A stretch of 64,000 nt of DNA from WVZH01 sp034430895 (GTDB taxonomy: Bacteria > Chloroflexota > Anaerolineae > Anaerolineales > E44-bin32): positions 1 to 64,000 of the forward strand of contig DAOUDW010000102.1 in the NCBI GenBank assembly GCA_034430895.1. Direction: 5' to 3'. The position numbers were made by a program, and so were the translations under genes. Under the pieces are notes generated by a model. The model was not told the origin of the DNA. It saw only the letters and a program-made list of their open reading frames with translations, and made no database searches. Positions 58,932 to 64,000 of the stretch are shown here, in pieces. Each line of letters opens with the position of its first letter. Within the stretch, counting starts at the first letter, position 1.

Positions 58932-61817
58932 ATGACACAAGATCACATCCAAGTCGTGGGTGCGCGTGAACACAACCTCAAGAATCTCACTGTTGCGATC
59001 CCGCGGAACAAGCTCGTAGTCATCTCCGGCATATCCGGATCGGGAAAATCATCGCTCGCATTCGACACGATCTTCGCAGAAGGTCAGCGACGCTATGTTG
59101 AATCGCTATCGGCATACGCACGCCAATTCCTCGGCCAACTCGATAAACCCGATGTGGACTACATCGAAGGCCTTTCTCCAGCCGTATCAATCAACCAACG
59201 CGGCGTATCCCACAACCCAAGGTCTACGGTTGGAACCGTGACGGAAGTGTATGATTATCTGCGTCTGCTCTTCGCACGCGCCGGAATCCCCCATTGCCCG
59301 ATTTGTAGACGGGAAGTACGTCAGCAATCTGCACAGGAGATCGTCGACGCCGTCGAGGCGCTGTCGGTCGATTCACGTGTGTTGATCCTGGCGCCGCTGA
59401 TTCGCGGACGCAAGGGTACGCACCACGCCGTGTTTGATGAAGTACGCAGGTCGGGTTTCGTGCGCGTACGGGTTGACGGTGAGATGCGATCTGTCGACGA
59501 CGAGATCGAACTCGATCGTTACAAGACGCATAACATCGAAGTCGTGGTGGATCGCCTCATCATGCAACCGAAATCCGACGACGCATCGGATGACGGATTC
59601 CGCTCGCGCCTTACGGATTCCATTGAGACGGCATTGCGATGGGGTAACGGTACGATGTTGATCGCAGACATCACCTCTGAGCAAGACCCGAAAATTACAC
59701 CCTACTCGGAATTTCTTGCCTGTCCCGAACACGGCACAATGTTGTCGGAGATCGAACCCCGTACGTTTTCATTCAACACACCCCACGGCGCCTGTCCTGA
59801 ATGCCAGGGTTTGGGAATCAAATTGGAGATTGATCCCGATCGCATCGTCCCCGACCGTTCCATCTCCATTGCCGACGGTGCCGTTGCCGCACTGGAATGG
59901 TCGAATCAAAGCCGGGAAAGAAGGGGCTACTACTGGCAGATGGTCGAAGCCGTCGCCAAACAATACGGCGTGAGTCTCGATGCACCGGTTGCGGAGCTGG
60001 ATGAAGAAAAGCTGAATCTGATTTTATATGGAACCAACAACGAAGAATTGTCCATCCATTACATGAACCGGGACGGCCGGAAAACGACTTTCAAGACGAC
60101 TTTCGAAGGCGTGATCGGGAATCTCGAACGACGCTATCAAGAGACGCAATCCGATACCGTTCGCAACAGGATCCAGGAATTCATGTCCGAACGCCCCTGT
60201 CCTTCATGCGAGGGACGGCGACTACGCGCGGAGGCTCTGGCCGTCCTGCTGGATGGAATGAACATCGTTGAAATTACCAAATGGCCGGTTCAACGCACAT
60301 TGCAGTGGGTTCAGAGTCTGCAAGGAAATGAAAGCCCATTGTCAGATCGCCAGCAAAAAATCGCCGGCCGAGTGTTAAAAGAGATTGCCGATCGTCTTGG
60401 ATTTTTGGTTAACGTTGGTCTGGATTATCTCACCCTCGACCGTTCGGCCAGTACCCTCTCCGGCGGGGAAGCGCAGCGAATTCGGCTGGCAACCCAGATT
60501 GGATCGCGTTTGATGGGTGTGCTTTATGTGCTCGACGAGCCGTCGATCGGCCTTCATCCTCGCGACAACAAACGACTGATCCAAACCCTGGAGGAGATGC
60601 GCGATCTGGGCAACTCCGTACTCGTCGTCGAACACGATGAAGCCACCATCCGCTCTGCGGACTGGGTCATCGATTTGGGTCCGGGTGCTGGCGAGGCCGG
60701 GGGAGAAATCGTGGCGGAAGGCACAGTCGAACAAGTCACACGCAACAAGAAATCCGTTACCGGCCGTTTCCTTTCCGGGAAACTTACCATAGAGACTCCA
60801 AAAAAACGACGACCCGGGAACGATCACATCCTCTCCGTCATCGGGGCACGCGAGAATAATCTCAAAGACATCGCTGTAGACATCCCGTTGGGTACATTTG
60901 TGTGCATTACGGGGGTTTCCGGATCCGGGAAATCCACCCTGATGGTGGATGTGTTGTACAAAGCCCTGGCACGTACGCTGCATGGTGGACGTCAACAACC
61001 TGGCGCTCATACCAAAATCGAAGGAATCGAATTCGTGGACAAGGTCATTAGCATCGATCAGAGTCCGATCGGCCGTACGCCGCGTTCCAATCCAGGTACG
61101 TACACAGGTGTCTTCGATCACGTACGTACCTTGTTTGCCGAATTGCCTGAGTCAAAAGTCCGCGGGTACAAACCGGGTCGTTTCTCCTTCAACGTACATG
61201 GCGGCCGCTGCGAAGCTTGCCAGGGTCAAGGACAACTGCGCATCGAAATGCAGTTCCTCCCCGATGTATACGTACCATGCGAAGTTTGTCATGGTGCACG
61301 CTTCAACCGAGAGACACTGCAGGTGCGTTTCAAGGAACGATCGATCGCGGATGTCCTCGATATGACCATCAATGAAGCCGTTGAGTTCTTCGCATCCTTT
61401 CCGGCGATGATGCGTAAACTCAATACGCTGCAGGACGTTGGGCTGGGATACATCCGGATCGGCCAGCCGGCTCCGACATTATCGGGCGGCGAAGCCCAGC
61501 GCGTGAAGCTTTCGCGTGAACTCTCGAAACGCAGCAATGGCCACACGCTCTACGTTCTGGACGAACCATCGGTCGGATTACATGCCGCGGACGTCTACAA
61601 ATTGATCGAGGTCCTGCAGCGTCTGGTAGATCAGGACAACACCGTCCTGATCATCGAACATCATCCCGATATTATTAAAGTCGCCGATTGGGTGATCGAC
61701 CTGGGGCCGGAAGGCGGTGACCGTGGTGGGGAAATCATCGCCACAGGAACCCCGGAGGAGCTCTGTAAAGTTTCGGAATCCTACACCGGGCAATTCCTTC
61801 GGGGACACCTGAAATAA
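58932..61817 (+). CDS. uvrA: Excinuclease ABC subunit A
   Basis: The 961-residue damage-recognition ATPase of nucleotide excision repair. It begins with IQVVGAREHNLKNL and the Walker A ISGISGSGKSSLAFDT. It has the UvrB-interaction region (FAEGQRRYVESLSAYARQFL), zinc sites (CPIC, CEACQGQG, CEVCHGAR), the second Walker A ITGVSGSGKSTLM, two LSGGEAQR signatures and LYVLDEPSIGLH/LYVLDEPSVGLH. Length is normal for UvrA. It stands alone, without uvrB or uvrC nearby. No clear LexA box was recognised. Confidence 0.98.
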   Translation: MTQDHIQVVGAREHNLKNLTVAIPRNKLVVISGISGSGKSSLAFDTIFAEGQRRYVESLSAYARQFLGQLDKPDVDYIEGLSPAVSINQRGVSHNPRSTVGTVTEVYDYLRLLFARAGIPHCPICRREVRQQSAQEIVDAVEALSVDSRVLILAPLIRGRKGTHHAVFDEVRRSGFVRVRVDGEMRSVDDEIELDRYKTHNIEVVVDRLIMQPKSDDASDDGFRSRLTDSIETALRWGNGTMLIADITSEQDPKITPYSEFLACPEHGTMLSEIEPRTFSFNTPHGACPECQGLGIKLEIDPDRIVPDRSISIADGAVAALEWSNQSRERRGYYWQMVEAVAKQYGVSLDAPVAELDEEKLNLILYGTNNEELSIHYMNRDGRKTTFKTTFEGVIGNLERRYQETQSDTVRNRIQEFMSERPCPSCEGRRLRAEALAVLLDGMNIVEITKWPVQRTLQWVQSLQGNESPLSDRQQKIAGRVLKEIADRLGFLVNVGLDYLTLDRSASTLSGGEAQRIRLATQIGSRLMGVLYVLDEPSIGLHPRDNKRLIQTLEEMRDLGNSVLVVEHDEATIRSADWVIDLGPGAGEAGGEIVAEGTVEQVTRNKKSVTGRFLSGKLTIETPKKRRPGNDHILSVIGARENNLKDIAVDIPLGTFVCITGVSGSGKSTLMVDVLYKALARTLHGGRQQPGAHTKIEGIEFVDKVISIDQSPIGRTPRSNPGTYTGVFDHVRTLFAELPESKVRGYKPGRFSFNVHGGRCEACQGQGQLRIEMQFLPDVYVPCEVCHGARFNRETLQVRFKERSIADVLDMTINEAVEFFASFPAMMRKLNTLQDVGLGYIRIGQPAPTLSGGEAQRVKLSRELSKRSNGHTLYVLDEPSVGLHAADVYKLIEVLQRLVDQDNTVLIIEHHPDIIKVADWVIDLGPEGGDRGGEIIATGTPEELCKVSESYTGQFLRGHLK

Positions 61818-61833
61818 CGTCTGAATTCCCCCG

Positions 61834-63057
61834 TTATTCGTAACGCAGTGCTTCGACGGGTTGCAGATCGGCCGCACGTTTGGCCGGATAAAGACCAAAG
61901 AACAAACCGACGGCTGCGGAGAACAATGTGGCCAGCAGGATCGCATCCAATCCCATGCTGGGATTCAATTCAGTATCCGAAGCCGCTGCGATCGCACCAA
62001 CAAGCTGCGAAAGCCCCCAACCCAAAGCGATTCCGATCAAACCACCCATCATGCTCAACAACGCCGACTCGGTGAGGAATTGAAGCATGATATCGCGTTT
62101 GCGTGCCCCGACAGCCTTGCGCAATCCAATCTCGCGGGTGCGCTCCGTGACGGAGACAAGCATAATGTTCATGATTCCGATGCCACCAACAAGAAGAGAG
62201 ATCGCTGCGATTCCACCCAGGAATATCGTAACTACCCCCGTGATCGCCTCCGCCGTCTCGATAAAATCCTGTTGGGAAAAAACGGTGAAATCATCTGCGC
62301 CAATCGGCGTGCGGTGACGGGCGCGCAGTATAGCGCTGATCTCTTCAGTTGCGATGGTGACGTTCTCTGGGCTGATCGCCTGTACCAGGATCATATCAAC
62401 TGCATCGCGCGTTCTGCGCAGCAATCGTACCTGCGCCGTGGTCAATGGCACGATGATTTGATTGTCCTCGTTGGAAAAACTTGACCCGCCCTTTGACTCG
62501 GTTACGCCGATTATACGGAACGGCTGTCCTTCGACGCGCACGGTTTCACCGAGCACCCCCTCTGTTCGGCCGAACAATTCCTCGGCGACATCCGGTCCGA
62601 TGACCGCAACCGCAGCCCTTCCGAGAAGATGGATTTCGCTGATGAACTCACCTTCCACGAGTTCGACGTTACGTACGCTTTGATATTCCGGTGTGACGCC
62701 ATAACCTGTCGTCAATGCCCCTTCACCGGCGTAGCTGACTTCAACCGTGCCTTGAAGCGTTGGAGCCACACCGTCCACCGAAGGAGCGGCGAACGGATCG
62801 CGCATCGCTTCGGCATCCCCTAGAGTCAATTGCTGGGGATTTCGGATTTCCTCCGATCCCCCACGCATCACAAAAAGCAGATTCGTCCCGATCCCACTGA
62901 TTGACCCCGTGATCGTATTTTGCGCTCCGGTTCCGATCGCCAACATGGCGATCACTGCACCGACGCCGATGACAATCCCCAACACCGTCAAACCGGATCG
63001 TAATTTATTGCTGGCGAGGCTATCCAGCGCCTCGAGAACGTTGTTCCAGATGTCCAT
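61834..63057 (-). CDS. MacB/FtsX-type ABC transporter permease
   Basis: A 407-residue permease of the MacB-like group: N-terminal helix in NKLRSGLTVLGIVIGVGAVIAML, a large periplasmic domain (about 45-280), then three helices, with LLVGGIGIMNIMLVSVTERTREIG, GARKRDIMLQFLTESALLS and LYPAKRAADLQPVEALRYE. It exports peptides, macrolides or lipoproteins using the force of the partner ATPase. The ATG at 63057 has AAAGGA upstream; a TTG 18 bases earlier is less likely. It is last in an adaptor-ATPase-permease operon. Confidence 0.92.
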   Translation of the reverse strand: MDIWNNVLEALDSLASNKLRSGLTVLGIVIGVGAVIAMLAIGTGAQNTITGSISGIGTNLLFVMRGGSEEIRNPQQLTLGDAEAMRDPFAAPSVDGVAPTLQGTVEVSYAGEGALTTGYGVTPEYQSVRNVELVEGEFISEIHLLGRAAVAVIGPDVAEELFGRTEGVLGETVRVEGQPFRIIGVTESKGGSSFSNEDNQIIVPLTTAQVRLLRRTRDAVDMILVQAISPENVTIATEEISAILRARHRTPIGADDFTVFSQQDFIETAEAITGVVTIFLGGIAAISLLVGGIGIMNIMLVSVTERTREIGLRKAVGARKRDIMLQFLTESALLSMMGGLIGIALGWGLSQLVGAIAAASDTELNPSMGLDAILLATLFSAAVGLFFGLYPAKRAADLQPVEALRYE

Positions 63058-63167
63058 CCTGATTCCTTTTCCCAACCATCGCTAACCATTCGTTACGACG
63101 TTCTTACGCTGCGAGTCTGAGAAACCATCTAAGAGATATAAAGGGCCATGAATTTACCCAATCGGGT

Positions 63168-63845
63168 CTATTGCTTTTCGACCACTCCATCCCGGAGCAT
63201 AATCACTCGCTCCGTGCGTTCCGCAATCTCCGGATCGTGAGTCACAAAGATAAGGGTCGTCGAGAATTTTTCGTTGAGATCGAGCAGGATGTTCATGATT
63301 TCCTCGCCCGATTTCGAGTCCAAATTGCCGGTCGGCTCATCGGCCAGAATGATTGCCGGGTTGTTGACCAACGCACGGGCGATCGCCACGCGTTGCTGTT
63401 GACCACCAGACAACTCGTTAGGTCGATGGCGAATTCGATCGCCCAAACCAACGTCCTCCAAAGCCTGTATCGCCCGTTTGCGCCTGCCGTCGGATACACC
63501 GGCGTAGCGCATGGGCAATTCGACGTTCGTCAGTGCCGTTTGACGGCCAAGCAAATTGAAACTCTGGAATACGAAACCCACTTTATGGCTGCGGATTTCC
63601 GCCAACTGATCGTCGCTTAAATCCGCGATCTCCTCACCATCAAGCTTGTAGGTACCGCCGCTCGGACGATCTAGACAACCCAGGATGTTCATCAACGTGC
63701 TTTTACCCGAGCCCGATGGCCCCATGATGGCAATCACCTCTCCCGGTTTAACACGCATCGACACACCGCACAGCGCGTGTACCTCGACTTCACCCATGCG
63801 GTAAACCTTGGTGACATCTTCCGCTTCAATTACCCAATCCGTCAT
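63168..63845 (-). CDS. MacB/LolD-type ABC transporter ATP-binding protein
   Basis: 225 residues with a complete ATPase domain: Walker A MGPSGSGKSTLMN, Q-loop FVFQSFNLL, signature LSGGQQQRVAIARAL, Walker B IILADEPTGNLDS and switch His in VTHDPE. This is the typical LolD/MacB ATPase partner of the permease downstream (110 bp away). Its ATG overlaps the stop of the adaptor gene by one base (TAATG), so translation is coupled. Confidence 0.95.
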   Translation of the reverse strand: MTDWVIEAEDVTKVYRMGEVEVHALCGVSMRVKPGEVIAIMGPSGSGKSTLMNILGCLDRPSGGTYKLDGEEIADLSDDQLAEIRSHKVGFVFQSFNLLGRQTALTNVELPMRYAGVSDGRRKRAIQALEDVGLGDRIRHRPNELSGGQQQRVAIARALVNNPAIILADEPTGNLDSKSGEEIMNILLDLNEKFSTTLIFVTHDPEIAERTERVIMLRDGVVEKQ

Positions 63846-64000
63846 TATCCGCCCCCAACGAAGCCCGGGCGACCGTTGAACATCATGTTCGTAGGCGGAT
63901 TCAAGACGATGAGATCGCCCTCCTCGAGTTCCCCATCCAGGATCTGACTATACGTATCGGATGAAACCCCGAGTTCAATCGTTACGGGTTTTAATGCTTG
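63845..64000 (-). CDS. Efflux RND/MacA-type periplasmic adaptor, C-terminal end (partial)
   Basis: The last 51 codons of a gene whose start lies beyond the window. The sequence includes KPVTIELGVSSDTYSQIL and ELEEGDLIVLNPP, the membrane-proximal end of HlyD/MacA-type adaptors, then a Gly-rich tail ending FVGGG. Its stop TAA overlaps the ATG of the ATPase. With the two genes downstream it forms a MacAB-type efflux operon. No outer-membrane partner is visible. Confidence 0.8.
   Translation of the reverse strand, partial: QALKPVTIELGVSSDTYSQILDGELEEGDLIVLNPPTNMMFNGRPGFVGGG

Overview
This 64-kb window looks like chromosome of a Chloroflexota bacterium, probably Anaerolineae-like. That assignment is an inference from gene content. 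The clues are many lipoproteins with Thr/Pro linkers, two membrane-anchored Ser/Thr kinases, NBR1-type Ig, SdrD-like and Reg_prop repeat proteins, an extended-SDR threonine dehydrogenase and mid-range GC. No rRNA, CRISPR array, phage or insertion sequence was seen. There is one tRNA gene (Val, UAC).

Layout. 1-9.8 kb: the end of a sulfatase-like membrane protein, a TrkA-N/ion-channel-like protein, two M1-family lipoproteins (one active-looking, one that has lost the zinc/catalytic motif), PspC, a methyltransferase, an RpiR regulator, tRNA-Val and an orphan PAS histidine kinase. 9.8-20.6 kb: a lone Flp pilin, small and DUF4173 membrane proteins, a methyltransferase, a GNAT, an FAH-family hydrolase, dCTP deaminase, a cluster of palindromic hairpins, an M29 aminopeptidase, a candidate small RNA, Ser/Thr kinase 1, AzlCD, and an 853-bp element that has the anatomy of a single integron gene cassette. 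20.6-36.2 kb: kinase 2, a TGS-nucleoside kinase, the glycine cleavage genes gcvH-gcvPA-gcvPB behind a tandem glycine riboswitch, a divergent threonine dehydrogenase, alanine racemase, a DASS-type transporter, tgt, uppP, a PBP-like lipoprotein and an MBL hydrolase.

36.3-46.3 kb is an envelope-sensing block. It holds an ECF sigma factor fused to a zinc-finger anti-sigma-like domain, a membrane helix and an extracytoplasmic SH3/Ig region, followed by three lipoproteins. One of those lipoproteins carries the same SH3-like domain as the sigma factor. A phosphodiester-glycosidase-type protein, a zinc-ribbon protein and a phosphoesterase follow.

46.5-57.1 kb is the most interesting part. A XylFGH-like sugar importer (+) and a second RbsABC-like importer (-) surround a two-component system of unusual design: a receiver-LuxR HTH-receiver regulator, and a histidine kinase whose N-terminus is a degenerate sugar-ABC ATPase domain. 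The two transporter operons share a promoter module that aligns over 66 bp without a gap (paired GGGGG/CCCC dyads, then TATACT at identical spacing). This suggests one regulon that reads transporter state.

57.2-64 kb carries a Pro-rich zinc-ribbon membrane protein, uvrA and the end of a MacAB-type efflux operon.
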